Assembly: GCA_012862575.1 (NCBI GenBank)
Contig: BLSF01000013.1
Span: 248,001-312,000 of the forward strand
DNA: 64,000 bases
Source: Parietichytrium sp. I65-24A
Taxonomy: Eukaryota; Sar; Bigyra; Thraustochytrida; Thraustochytriidae
Reading direction: 5' to 3'
Below the pieces are notes generated by a model. The model saw only the letters and a program-made list of their open reading frames with translations, ran no database searches and was not told where the DNA came from. A program made the translations under genes and the position numbers. Shown here piece after piece: positions 11,601 through 19,853 of the stretch; position 1 is the stretch's first letter, and every line of letters begins with the position of its first letter.

Positions 11601-11748
11601 TCGAAGGAGGCTTTGGTCGAGGGTCATGCGCAGAGAGCTCAGTGCGATCGTGCCCTTGTCTCAAGGGCCATGATGAGGTGATGTCCCTCCCCGAGATCGA
11701 CCCATGGGCATTCACTGGGAAGCTGTTCCGCGAGCAGTTCGTGCCCAT
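8638..11748 (-). CDS. Large leucine-rich-repeat protein (AMN1/FBXL-type repeats)
   Basis: A single exon encodes 1036 residues from the first ATG at 11748. Residues 1-200 are Ser/Arg/Pro-rich and look disordered. A first LRR block (about 200-390) has cysteine-type repeats such as LHTLDLSHCKQLTDDGF and LRELNLSGCAKITD, the form found in AMN1 and FBXL F-box proteins. A Ser/Asp-rich acidic segment near 440-470 includes a run of seven Asp. A basic, Ser-rich linker follows (to about 685), and a second LRR block (about 685-1036) ends with the protein. I see no clear F-box, signal peptide or membrane helix, so a cytosolic or nuclear scaffold is likely. A substrate-receptor role in ubiquitin ligation is possible from the repeat type but unproven. 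The frame is open about 28 codons upstream without an ATG, so an upstream exon cannot be excluded. Confidence 0.88.
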   Translation of the reverse strand: MGTNCSRNSFPVNAHGSISGRDITSSWPLRQGHDRTELSAHDPRPKPPSTEIARTVASRNVLPIGVPRKPSVSCVPSQIAFYRSEALETRTSAISTRSLSLPGCNDMRSSSLSLPVSPSSDIVSPRPMSRSFRHVIRNDSDSADYVNSSLAKALVESSDEDCEQTISSPLSLVELCLRTLCHYTRDWVDECGRQRINLGALPPELVARLFEMVRTHKLLKDDLLPAFRGCTIPVVNLSQYPNVDNSWIPELATFANLHTLDLSHCKQLTDDGFRAVAHVDCKKAGVALEKLSLECCHCLTDASIALVVQTFKRSLRELNLSGCAKITDVSLANITRCTRLRSLNLNRCQLLTSTYLCQIGLLTNLRNLDLGMVPSVDSVVLSAFRPCSIVGAPYVSAAVETLYGWPNSDQEFSPATVTPPSPKALAQYCENSDASDLTLYEFGQDSSSTDDEEDDSDDDDDDITNADSNSSGEEAEIDDLEVFQGEAASLSRNRSVSHLSREPSFNDLEVGGCLSENCSSKANNHRIACTPADVSEGLESDLASLSAVRRMEEGTLPVKAATLPSPEVLTCLGPSVSSPSQRPGGNSSSSRRGLRQKILRPLKGRKTFSAKSSAHSSDFEESDSHTVHREDTKAGGESSGRVISTLGQRSKSLPLAPRTQSIRSKAAAELATFKLQLGRVQRSGLKHLRRLNASYCQVSDQACAHIATLSQLSRLDLSQSELTQRGAQSLSHLNHLEDLDVSRCEMLGEGAAVFSDLPRLKCLSLEYVTVSRFDMCRASGMLERLDLSHTMFNENNFSGLVIGAPHLRELKLDSCRLSSRGMEYVGQLTMLEVLSLCDTGLRDSSLAHLASLTNLKDLNLYQCSLSATLAARLFEKLSQIETLNLDVVDLNELTLRALKPLQQLRHLDLFGASVNDNGCLELAKGGFPNLETLEICGGYVSDVGVSYLTAAKFRLTRINLSQNSQVTDQGVKRLAEAFGITLRSLSLSNTRISKHAVTLFYSFVFLEELVVRGCNLPNLSLQSLRTTLPNLWFVLS

Positions 11749-12283
11749 CTTTTTGAGCCTGTCCTCTTTCTCGCACAGACGAAAATTCTTCCAGCTTTCG
11801 GGCTCCTGCAGGCTGCCGGCAACCCGAGGCAAATCTGACCTTACCTTTGCTGCTGCTCACTGGCGGGGCCAGCTAACGAAACCGCAATTCGTAAACCCGC
11901 ACGAACGCCCAAGACGAAGACCCCACTTTGTTGCCCAACCAGTGAGAGTGCACTCACTCTTCAATCTCCCAAGATCTGCCAATAAGCACATCTCTGCTGT
12001 CTGTCTAGACTCGGCTACTATCCAAAAGACTCACCAGTCAGGAGATTTCGCTTTTGTCTCTCACGCATCTGTCTACACAAGTAGCAGTGCGCTAGGTTGC
12101 CCTATGAGCCAGCTAATGTGGCCCAAATCTTGACGAAGAAAAGTCCTGGCAGGTTCTCTATGATCTCGCGGCCAAGTCTGAGAATTGCCACCCTCGTTTT
12201 TCGCTCGCCGAACGGAAATTTTGGGTCACTTTGAGAGTACTTTAATGTCAGGTCCGACGTGGCAGACATCCAAGTGGTAAGAT
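11749..12283. other. Gap between LRR gene and tRNA array
   Basis: Presumed 5' flank of the LRR gene, then flank of the first tRNA. No other gene seen. Confidence 0.5.
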
Positions 12284-12357
12284 GGTTGCATAGCTCAGCT
12301 GGTTAGAGCGTAGTGCTAATAACACTAAGGTCGGGAGTTCGATCCTCCCTGTGACCA
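12284..12357 (+). tRNA. tRNA-Ile(AAU), copy 1
   Basis: 74 nt without CCA. The acceptor stem is GGTTGCA/TGTGACC with G-U pairs. The anticodon arm is TAGTG-CTAATAA-CACTA, so the loop gives AAU (read as IAU, Ile). The T arm is GGGAG-TTCGATC-CTCCC. There is no intron. T-runs at 12361-12371 can stop Pol III. Confidence 0.96.
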
Positions 12358-12360
12358 TTC

Positions 12361-12371
12361 TTTTGCTTTTT
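12361..12371 (+). terminator. Pol III terminator of tRNA copy 1
   Basis: TTTT at 12361-12364 and TTTTT at 12367-12371, 4-10 nt after the tRNA end. Confidence 0.8.
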
Positions 12372-12530
12372 GTCCCTTCTTTCCGGCTAAAGTTGAGTAC
12401 CGGTACCAGATGGAGGAGTCAAAATGGATGTTTTTGCTTCACTCTGAGGACTCTGTTGAATCTGACAACTGTAAAACTTTTTACAGTTACTTACAGTTAC
12501 TTACAGTTACAGAAGATGAAGATAAGATCT

Positions 12531-12600
12531 AAGCAAGCTGATTTGGAGGCAGGTTCTACAGGTTCCATCCTTATCCGTTTCCACAAATTCATTCACCTTT
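12531..12600 (+). repeat. Direct repeat inside the tRNA spacer, first copy
   Basis: About 66-70 bp beginning AAGCAAGCTGATTTGG. A diverged direct copy lies at 12757-12822 within the same spacer, and both recur in unit B. Confidence 0.7.
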
Positions 12601-12756
12601 CTTTTCGCACCCTGCCTTCCAATTGGGTTTGTTTCCGCTGCACTTCGTGGCTGCACTTAGGGTTCTTTTCGGCAAAAGTCACCCTTTCTGTTTCTCTTTT
12701 GCGTAGAACTTATGATCCTGGCAATTGCAAAACTTTTTACACAAGATATGGTCTTG

Positions 12757-12822
12757 AACAAGCTGATTTGGAGACAGGTTCCACAGGTTCCATCATTTTC
12801 CGTCTCCAAAACATTCATTCAA
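12757..12822 (+). repeat. Direct repeat inside the tRNA spacer, second copy
   Basis: Diverged partner of 12531-12600, sharing CAAGCTGATTTGGAG and the following AGGTTCYACAGGTTCCATC. This shows an older internal duplication before the 1.2-kb one. Confidence 0.7.
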
Positions 12823-12859
12823 AGGGCTGGTTGCGTGTGTTGCATCCCACGGAGAAACC

Positions 12860-12872
12860 AAAAAAAGTAAAA
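12860..12872 (-). terminator. Pol III terminator of tRNA copy 2
   Basis: On the minus strand, TTTT (12872-12869) and a T7 run (12866-12860) directly follow the tRNA end at 12876. Confidence 0.8.
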
Positions 12873-12875
12873 GAT

Positions 12876-12949
12876 TGGTCACAGGGAGGATCGAACTCCC
12901 GACCTTAGTGTTATTAGCACTACGCTCTAACCAGCTGAGCTATGCAACC
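12876..12949 (-). tRNA. tRNA-Ile(AAU), copy 2
   Basis: Same 74-nt sequence as copy 1 on the other strand, facing it across a roughly 520-bp spacer. Anticodon AAU. Confidence 0.96.
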
Positions 12950-13464
12950 ATTCGTGTGCAGCGATTCAGACTTGACACTTATCAACTTGGCGAAATATTT
13001 CTCTTGACTCTTACTCCAATTGGTAAATAGTCCAATAGCCCTACCCCACTACCACCCTTTCATTTTTCTGTCAGGTTCTGGTTCTGGTTCTACACATTCT
13101 TCTTCCAGTGGCTGGTTCCGCACGTTCGGCAATGCGTGCGACGCCAGTGCAACGCGACTCGAAGACGACGAGATGAACAGCTGATACAGCTACCAAGGAA
13201 TTCTCACGTCATAAAAAAAATTCTCGAGTTCGTAAAAAGAACTCATGTTTTGTATTGATAATGACGAACCATTTCCGAACCATTCAATATGAGATCAAAA
13301 GGATTCGATTGTCCACTGATTAGTATTCTAAAGATAAGAAAACGGACTTGTCAGTCAAAAGCCAAAAGATCATTGCTTCCCCAAGAAAGAAAATAAATCC
13401 TCAGACGAAAACAAACAAAAAAAAAGAACTCCTCACTCAGANCCATTCCATCGGTTCTTCATTT

Positions 13465-13538
13465 GGTTGCATAGCTCAGCTGGTTAGAGCGTAGTGCTAA
13501 TAACACTAAGGTCGAGAGTTCGATCCTCTCTGTGACCA
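13465..13538 (+). tRNA. tRNA-Ile(AAU), copy 3, with a covarying T-stem pair
   Basis: Same as the other copies except in the T arm, which reads GAGAG-TTCGATC-CTCTC. Both partners of the second pair changed (G-C to A-U), so the stem stays paired. A T8 run follows directly. Confidence 0.96.
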
Positions 13539-13540
13539 AA

Positions 13541-13548
13541 TTTTTTTT
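13541..13548 (+). terminator. Pol III terminator of tRNA copy 3
   Basis: Eight T in a row, starting three bases after the tRNA. Confidence 0.85.
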
Positions 13549-13982
13549 GCTTTTTGTCCCTCCTTTCCGGCTCAAGTGGAGTACCAGATGGAGGAGTCAA
13601 AATGGATGTTTTCGAAAGTTTTACAGTTACAGAAGATAAGATCTAAGCAAGCTGATTTGGAGGCAGGTTCTACAGGTTCCATCCTTTTCCGTTTCCACAA
13701 ATTCATTCACCTTTCTTTTCGCACCCTGCCTTCCAATAGGGTTTGTTTCCGCTGCACTTATGGTTCTTTTCGGCAAAGTCGATTAACTTTTTCACCCTTT
13801 CTGTTTCTCTGTTGCGTAGAACTTATGATTCTGGCAATTGCAAAACTTTTTACACAAGATATGATCTTGAACAAGCTGATTTGGAGGCAGGTTCCACGGG
13901 TCCCATCTTTTTCCCTCATTAAAACATTCATTCAAAGGACTGGTTGCGTGTGTTGCATCCCACGGAGAAACCAAAAAGAAGT

Positions 13983-13986
13983 AAAA
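13983..13986 (-). terminator. Pol III terminator after tRNA copy 4
   Basis: TTTT on the minus strand, three bases after the tRNA end at 13990. It probably ends a joint transcript of copies 5 and 4. Confidence 0.7.
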
Positions 13987-13989
13987 GAT

Positions 13990-14063
13990 TGGTCACAGGG
14001 AGGATCGAACTCCCGACCTTAGTGTTATTAGCACTACGCTCTAACCAGCTGAGCTATGCAACC
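13990..14063 (-). tRNA. tRNA-Ile(AAU), copy 4
   Basis: 74 nt, anticodon AAU, same sequence as copy 1. It lies 22 bp downstream of copy 5 on the same strand. Confidence 0.96.
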
Positions 14064-14085
14064 GAACTAAGAATGGTAATGGAAA

Positions 14086-14159
14086 TGGTCACAGGGAGGA
14101 TCGAACTCCCGACCTTAGTGTTATTAGCACTACGCTCTAACCAGCTGAGCTATGCAACC
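14086..14159 (-). tRNA. tRNA-Ile(AAU), copy 5
   Basis: 74 nt, same sequence. The 22-bp spacer to copy 4 (14064-14085) has no run of four T on the transcribed strand, so both may come from one precursor. Confidence 0.96.
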
Positions 14160-14656
14160 ATTCGTGTGCAGCGATTCAGACTTGACACTTATCAACTTGG
14201 CGAAATATTTCTCTTGACTCTTACTCCAATTGGTAAATAGTCCAATAGCCCTACCCCACTACCACCCTTTCATTTTTCTGTCAGGTTCTCGTTCTACACA
14301 TTCTTCTTCCAGTGGCTGGTTCCGCACGTTCGGCAATGCGTGCAACGCCAGTGCAACGCGACTCGAAGACGACGAGATGAACAGCTGATACAGCTACCAA
14401 GGAATTCTCACGTCATAAAAAAAATTCTCGAGTTCGTAAAAAGAATTCATGTTTTGTATTGATAATGACGAACCATTTCCGAACCATTCAATATGAGATC
14501 AAAAGGATTCGATTGTCCACTGATTGGTATTCTAAAGATAAGAAAACGGACTTGTCAGTCAAAAGCCAAAAGATCATTGCTTCCCCAAGAAAGAAAATAA
14601 ATCCTCAGACGAAAACAAACAAAAAAAAGAAAAAAAAGAACTCCTCAGACGAAAAC

Positions 14657-14660
14657 AAAA
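14657..14660 (-). terminator. Pol III terminator of tRNA copy 6
   Basis: TTTT on the minus strand just after the tRNA end at 14662; a second TTTT is at 14652-14655. Confidence 0.7.
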
Positions 14661-14661
14661 G

Positions 14662-14735
14662 TGGTCACAGGGAGGATCGAACTCCCGACCTTAGTGTTAT
14701 TAGCACTACGCTCTAACCAGCTGAGCTATGCAACC
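14662..14735 (-). tRNA. tRNA-Ile(AAU), copy 6
   Basis: 74 nt, anticodon AAU, same sequence, singly transcribed by position. Confidence 0.96.
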
Positions 14736-15585
14736 ATTGGTATTTCACCCAACTTCGAAGTCGTATATACAATCAAGGACATCCAGGAGACTGACTGACA
14801 AACTTCAACATAGCCTGCGTGAATTTTTTTTCAAATTGAATGAACTCTTATTTATGCCTTCTTTTTTTGGGAGACAGTGTTTTTGCTTATTTTGACCGTT
14901 GATTTTGACATAATTTTGTTGAAATCAAAATCAAAATTTGATTGACGTGGAGCTAAAGAAACAGACTTTCATCATTTCGTCATAGGACCGAAGAATGCAC
15001 ATTAGACAAAAGCAATGGCGTCAATTCCAAAACGTCTCGAGTCGATCGTGTCAATCGTGCCGATCGTGCCGATAGTTTTTGCACAGACCTACTCAGTAGC
15101 ACACCACAACGCCGGCAGAGCGAGTATCTCTGGACGATTCGAGAAAGTCAGGACTGAACATTGTTATATTGCTGGCGAAAGGACCGCGGCAGATAGCAAA
15201 GCAAGAAGCCTTTCCCCGACCGCAGCCTCGCCACCATGGCCACCATCGCCACCACCTTTCCGCATTCTAAAATCAAAGAACACACTCGCACTGCGCTTAC
15301 CGCCTGAGCCCAAAGGTCATCGTGTGACAAGTCCGCAGTGTCGACGTCCTAACTGGTTTCCAAGGAAAAGGGCATCTCGTCGCGAGTAAAGAAACGAATG
15401 AAAGCGTCCGCTGGCTCACTACCATGGGCATCCACGCCGCCAAACGTTTGTTTTCAATTTTAAAAAAAGACTTGGAGGGAACACGGGAGGGAAAACAAAG
15501 AACTGATTACTCGATGGGAGAAACCGGTTTCCTTTGTTGTCACATGTCGTCACCCAAAAAGGAACTCCCAAAAAAAACGAAAGGT
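14736..15585. other. Spacer between tRNA copies 6 and 7
   Basis: 850 bp with no recognised gene. A 124-codon open frame at 15015-15389 has low-complexity Pro/Ser content and no domain. AT-rich at 14820-14960. Confidence 0.5.
15570..15577 (-). terminator. Pol III terminator after tRNA copy 7
   Basis: T8 on the minus strand, eight bases after the tRNA end. It probably ends a joint transcript of copies 8 and 7. Confidence 0.8.
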
Positions 15586-15659
15586 TGGTCACAGGGAGGA
15601 TCGAACTCCCGACCTTAGTGTTATTAGCACTACGCTCTAACCAGCTGAGCTATGCAACC
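15586..15659 (-). tRNA. tRNA-Ile(AAU), copy 7
   Basis: 74 nt, anticodon AAU. Its 5' flank (15660-15681) is the reverse complement, with few changes, of the flank before copy 3 (13443-13464), so these two copies share ancestry including flank. Confidence 0.96.
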
Positions 15660-15678
15660 GAATGAAGAACCAATGGAA

Positions 15679-15752
15679 TGGTCACAGGGAGGATCGAACT
15701 CCCGACCTTAGTGTTATTAGCACTACGCTCTAACCAGCTGAGCTATGCAACC
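15679..15752 (-). tRNA. tRNA-Ile(AAU), copy 8
   Basis: 74 nt, anticodon AAU, 19 bp upstream of copy 7 on the same strand, with no T4 run between them. Confidence 0.96.
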
Positions 15753-16738
15753 ATTTGGTTGTCTCACTGATCACAGCGGACCACTATCTACGTTGATTTT
15801 CTGAGCATCTAGGCCAATCTGTGAGAGTCTCTTTCTTCAACCTGACTGGCGAAATCAACAGAACTGAAAATGCGGCGAGAGGGAACCAAGTCAGGGTGGG
15901 CAACGCGGTCGAAGGTGTTGGCTGGAGGATGGAGGACGTTGGATGACTTTGCAGAGCCCCCGGCCATTCAGTATCACAGCACTTGCACTTCACGAGTTGA
16001 ACGATCGTGTGTGGCGGAGCTTTCGTGCATATATCGACCTTGGGTTCTCCCCGTGGTGCTGCCGTAAACGGGAGATGCTTTGGCATGATTCGCGCAATGG
16101 AATTTGTTTTAACATTCATAACGGGAAATGGAGTTTAGCAGAGCGGTTACTCACTTTTGCTTGGCGTTCCTTGGGCGCCATAGCAACAGGCACGAAGGTA
16201 TGACTACTGCTAAACCGACTGAAGTTTGAAGTCTCTGAAGCACCGACCGGAATCAAAGACGCCCACATCATCCAGTGCCCGTCTCATGCTCTCCTGGAGG
16301 ATGTCTCAAAATCGCGCAGCCGGTCATAATTTTGGCATCGCTACGCAACAACAGATCCGCATCGACGATCACCCTTGCAACCGTGGAGTATGGGCGGCCC
16401 ACGTCCCACCTGCATACACCCCGCTTGCCTTTGGGATTCAGACTCGAGTATACGCAATGTATGCCATGTTGAGCACCGACCCAAGGTCAAGGGCGCAAGT
16501 CATGCACATTTCATGGTGCTCAAACAGAGACCTGGAGCTCAGCCTCGAAGTTGTCCGCTGCAACGGCACAGCACCCGCAGCTGAAACACATATCTGCAGC
16601 CGTCAACGCGACAGTTTCACGAGCACGCGCTGGCAGCGCAACAACTTCAACTTCATCTTCATCTCGAGCCCTCAGGTCCCTTTTTTGTCTTCCCGGTGAC
16701 GAGCCCACCGCGATTGACAAATTCCCAACTTCACAGCA
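15753..16738. other. Gap before the sugar kinase gene
   Basis: About 1 kb. Open frames occur on both strands, but none has a recognisable domain. It holds the 5' flank of the kinase gene. Confidence 0.5.
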
Positions 16739-18286
16739 ATGTCTCAAGAAGACGGTGCGCTGAAGCGCATTCTGAGCGCGCGTGACGCAACCAAATGCCG
16801 CGTGATCGCCATCCACGACCGCACGCTCGCGATCGACGCTAGTCCAGGCCGTTTCCTCGCGCACCCCGCCATTATCAGTGCCTTGAACTTCACGGGAGCC
16901 AAAGGCGCGTGTGGATCGCCCGACGCCCAGACTCCCACAAGCGTGCTCGTGCTGCGCCTGAGCACCGCGGCCGGAGAGGATTGGTCTGCTCACGCAGCCC
17001 GTATTGCGCGATTAATCCTGCGCTCGGATTCACCACTGTCAGGATGCACCACGGGTTCCGATATACCGGAGTGGGACGCCGACAAATGCGTTGCAGAGGC
17101 GCTTGCGGGCGGAGCTAACCGCGTGGAGGTGGCGGACGAGGACGCGAGCGGCAAGTGGGCGATATCCGAGGTGCTTGAAAAGCTCGATGTTGGCGCGACC
17201 AGCGAGGTCGCAAGGACCGGGAGGATGGTGGTGTTGGGGCCGAACGCTGCTCTGCAGAAGACTCTCGAGTTCACGGACGGTTGGGCGCGTGGCGAGGTGA
17301 ATCGCGCTGCACAGCTCAGGGTCTCCGTTGGGGGAAAGGGCCAGCAGTTCGCTCGCGCGCTGTGCAACTACGTGCGGCAGATGAGGATTGGGAACCAAGT
17401 GCGAGCGACGCTGCTGCAGTTCCTTGCAGGGGCGAACGGTCAACGCGTGGAGGAGCTCCTCAAAGAGACTGGCATTGAGCCGGCAAGGCGGAAAGAGCTC
17501 GCTTCAGAAAGTGGAATATGCCAGCACACAGTGAGCCTTGCTGAAGGGTCCGAGACGAGAACTTGCATCACGCTCATGGACGGCAAGGACTCTAGCGACA
17601 CAGAACTTATAGAGCCCTCCGACAGGGTAGAGTCCGCTGCAGTAGATGAGATGGTGGCTTGCGTCAAGGACCTCTCTACTGCGCACGAGTGTGGTGCCAT
17701 TGCCCTTTGTGGCACCATGCCTCCGGGAGCGGAGGAGCTGTACCACCGTGTCAGCTCTCTCATAGCCGAGAGCCAGCCGCAAGCCATCGTGTGGCTCGAT
17801 GGCTACAAAGGCGTGGACAAGACACTTCCATTCGTCACTATCCTAAAGATCAACCGCTCTGAGCTCGTGCAGCTAGCCGAAGGCGAAGCAGATCTTCTCC
17901 GAGCCTCGACCGTTCTCATGGATCGATACTCTCGTCTCCAGGCAATTCTGGTCACGGACGGCTCGCGGTCGAGCTTTATGTACACTCGGAAGGACAAAGG
18001 CCGCGCGTGGTTCCAGCTCTTTCAAAGTCGCCCGTTGGAGCCTGGCGAGCTCCGCAACCCGATTGGCGCCGGCGACACGGTCGGTGCTGTCACCCTGTGC
18101 GAACTCATGCGCGGGCGGCCACTCCCTTCCGCCTTCTCGCGAGGCCTCGCGGCTGGAACCGCCAGCTGCCTCGAGGTGGGCGGCGCCGACTTTGACCTGG
18201 AAACTCTCGAGCGATTCTTTTCGTCCATGGTCGTCATCCGCGGCCAGCTCAGGCATCCGTCCAGCGCCACGGACGACTCGAAATGA
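16739..18286 (+). CDS. PfkB-family carbohydrate kinase (1-phosphofructokinase-like) with an N-terminal extension
   Basis: A 515-residue single-exon protein. Residues about 160-505 form a ribokinase/PfkB fold. A 1-PFK-like N-terminal strand (VVLGPNAALQ, about 164-173) is followed by a substrate-side GGKGQQFARAL signature and a central CGTMPPG motif. LVTDGSRSS precedes the PfkB signature PIGAGDTVGAV, whose catalytic Asp is residue 446. These enzymes phosphorylate sugars or sugar phosphates at a primary hydroxyl using ATP. Similarity is closest to the 1-phosphofructokinase/tagatose-6-phosphate kinase branch, but the substrate cannot be read from sequence. Residues 1-155 are an added segment that I do not recognise; bacterial relatives are about 310 residues. 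There is no clear targeting signal. The start is the first ATG of the frame. Confidence 0.9.
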   Translation: MSQEDGALKRILSARDATKCRVIAIHDRTLAIDASPGRFLAHPAIISALNFTGAKGACGSPDAQTPTSVLVLRLSTAAGEDWSAHAARIARLILRSDSPLSGCTTGSDIPEWDADKCVAEALAGGANRVEVADEDASGKWAISEVLEKLDVGATSEVARTGRMVVLGPNAALQKTLEFTDGWARGEVNRAAQLRVSVGGKGQQFARALCNYVRQMRIGNQVRATLLQFLAGANGQRVEELLKETGIEPARRKELASESGICQHTVSLAEGSETRTCITLMDGKDSSDTELIEPSDRVESAAVDEMVACVKDLSTAHECGAIALCGTMPPGAEELYHRVSSLIAESQPQAIVWLDGYKGVDKTLPFVTILKINRSELVQLAEGEADLLRASTVLMDRYSRLQAILVTDGSRSSFMYTRKDKGRAWFQLFQSRPLEPGELRNPIGAGDTVGAVTLCELMRGRPLPSAFSRGLAAGTASCLEVGGADFDLETLERFFSSMVVIRGQLRHPSSATDDSK

Positions 18287-18752
18287 GGAATGAAGATTAT
18301 GGCACCAACACATTTCAAGCTTTCTTGATAAACGACCACCAATCCACTCTCTCTCCAGCAAACTCTGGAGCAAAGCAGCCTCCATCGCAGCTTCCCAGCA
18401 CCGTCCCATCGCCAATCCTCTTCTGCTCCAGCCCCGCGCGCTCAGACCTCGATATTCTGCGTCCCCACCTGCCCTCTACCGCTGCATACACTGTCCCTCT
18501 CTCCCTCTCTCGCGCACGCACGCACGCAAACGCACGCGCACACACGCACTTACTCGTCCTCGCGGTCCGCACGCGTTTCGGAGACCCGCCCTCGCCCATC
18601 TCTTCTCCACTTGACGTGCACCGCGACCCCCAAGCACATCCACATCGCCGGATTTGGAGTGCATCTCGTCTGGCAGCAGAGAACAGAGGGCAGGACAGGA
18701 CAGGACAGGACAACGGACAATCGCCGGGGCAGAGGCGTAGGCAGAGGCACCA
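18287..18752. other. Leader region with simple repeats
   Basis: Probable promoter and 5' leader of the membrane-protein gene at 18753. It contains a CGCA/CACG-rich stretch (about 18510-18550) and four GGACA pentamers (18692-18711). No gene seen. Confidence 0.55.
18692..18711 (+). repeat. GGACA pentamer repeat
   Basis: Four perfect head-to-tail pentamers, about 40 bp before the start codon at 18753. Confidence 0.85.
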
Positions 18753-19853
18753 ATGGACGACTACACGCAGCTGGACGAAGCGGACCGCAAGCGGCTCCTG
18801 AACCTCACGGGTCGGCAGCGGATGTCCAAGAACGTGCCCAAGCTTGTCCGCGAGTTGCACGCCAAAGTGTGCGGCGAGTCCTCGGGCGGCGACCTCGCGA
18901 GCTGTCTGCGGGACCTGGCCGCGCACGGCGTGAGGACGTTCGAAGACGTTGAAGCGCTGAAGGATGAGAATGGGTTCGTGCGCGCGGCGCCGAGTCGGGG
19001 CAAGAGCCAGAGCGGAAGAGAGAGCGGAAGAGTGAGCGGCAAGCTGAGGCCAGGGCTGGGTATTCACGCAGATGAAAGCGACGTGCACGACGACATAGAT
19101 GGGAAAGGGGCGAGAAACGGGCAGCTCGCGGCCGTGGTGATGGCCGTGTTGGTGGTCATGCTGGCGGTGTTATTCGGAGGAGGAAGGTATCTCCTCAAAT
19201 CTGCTCAAGAGGCCGCTGGAAAGTCTTGCCTCAAACATGCTCAAGAAAGAAAGGCCGCCGCGTTGCAGAAAGTGCGCGACACGCTGGCGCAGCACGATGT
19301 GAATGATCCCGAGAACATTGTCAACTCGATCTCATTCTTCGCAGAAAGGATTTCCTATGATTTTAGCGGGGAAGGTGCCAGTGATCCGATGGCCCCAGCG
19401 CATGCAGTGAATATGAGGCTACAGGGCCGAGACGCGCGATTGGTCGAAAAGGTATTTGTAGATGATTTTTTGCAGGAGTGGCTCTCGCCATGTTTTGGGG
19501 AAAATGTTTTGTTGATCGATCTCCAGGAAGAAGCTGCTCCAGATGCGAAGACCGCAGATTTTATTCGCAAGACAAAGTCTCAGCAAGGGTCTGATGTGGC
19601 AATCGTCGTCCTCAGAGGTTGTCACACCCCAAAAGCCTCCAAACGAGCAATGCGGTTCAAAGATTTTATGAGCATGCCCGTGATTGGCTTTAATGGCGAG
19701 TTTCACTCCTCACGCGGAGTCGGGTTTGTGTTCTTGGGCGGCAACATGAATCCAACGGCATGTAGCGAGAGGGACATTGCAGACGTCGACACGAAGTTAG
19801 GCTGGGGGAAGAATGTTCTGAGTCGCTTCTCGATAACAGTTGGAATCTGCTGA
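18753..19853 (+). CDS. Single-pass membrane protein; candidate torsin activator (LAP1/LULL1-like)
   Basis: 366 residues, single exon, family not securely recognised. Residues 1-75 look like a small helical domain. Residues 76-120 are Gly/Ser/Arg-rich. One hydrophobic helix spans about 125-147, with basic residues on both sides and no signal peptide, so a type II topology with residues 150-366 in a lumen is likely. The C-terminal domain alternates strands and helices, with strands such as VAIVVLRGCH and PVIGFNGEF. It ends in VLSRFS (Arg358) and a terminal Gly-Ile-Cys. LAP1 and LULL1, the animal torsin activators, share this layout: an N-terminal cytoplasmic or nuclear part, one helix, and a luminal AAA-like domain without Walker motifs. 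They also have an arginine finger in an SRIS context close to the C-terminus. The neighbouring convergent gene encodes a torsin-like ATPase. The activator role is inference, and the spacing after the Arg differs from LULL1. Confidence 0.85.
   Translation: MDDYTQLDEADRKRLLNLTGRQRMSKNVPKLVRELHAKVCGESSGGDLASCLRDLAAHGVRTFEDVEALKDENGFVRAAPSRGKSQSGRESGRVSGKLRPGLGIHADESDVHDDIDGKGARNGQLAAVVMAVLVVMLAVLFGGGRYLLKSAQEAAGKSCLKHAQERKAAALQKVRDTLAQHDVNDPENIVNSISFFAERISYDFSGEGASDPMAPAHAVNMRLQGRDARLVEKVFVDDFLQEWLSPCFGENVLLIDLQEEAAPDAKTADFIRKTKSQQGSDVAIVVLRGCHTPKASKRAMRFKDFMSMPVIGFNGEFHSSRGVGFVFLGGNMNPTACSERDIADVDTKLGWGKNVLSRFSITVGIC

Larger units (their letters stand above)
12284..13464. repeat. tRNA-array duplication, unit A
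   Basis: Unit of about 1.2 kb: tRNA(+), a roughly 520-bp spacer, tRNA(-), and a roughly 515-bp flank. It is closely repeated at 13465-14661. The spacers and flanks align almost base for base with small indels, for example one extra GGTTCT unit near 13078-13092. The first spacer also holds three tandem TTACAGTTAC decamers at 12481-12510, where unit B has about one. Confidence 0.85.
13465..14661. repeat. tRNA-array duplication, unit B
   Basis: Second copy of unit A (12284-13464). It differs by carrying one extra minus-strand tRNA (14086-14159) after a 22-bp spacer, and by small indels. The near identity of non-coding DNA points to a recent event or ongoing gene conversion. Confidence 0.85.

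Noticed and set aside
12351-12908. Open frame of 185 codons ending in GGSNSRP, and similar frames at 13576-14022, 13944-14240, 14459-14716 and 15424-15618
   Set aside because: The recognisable ends are antisense or out-of-frame readings of the tRNA genes (GRIELPTL and SQGGSNSRP strings). These are a well-known source of false proteins.
18315-19088. 257-codon open frame on the minus strand
   Set aside because: It overlaps simple repeats and the coding start of the membrane-protein gene; no domain seen.
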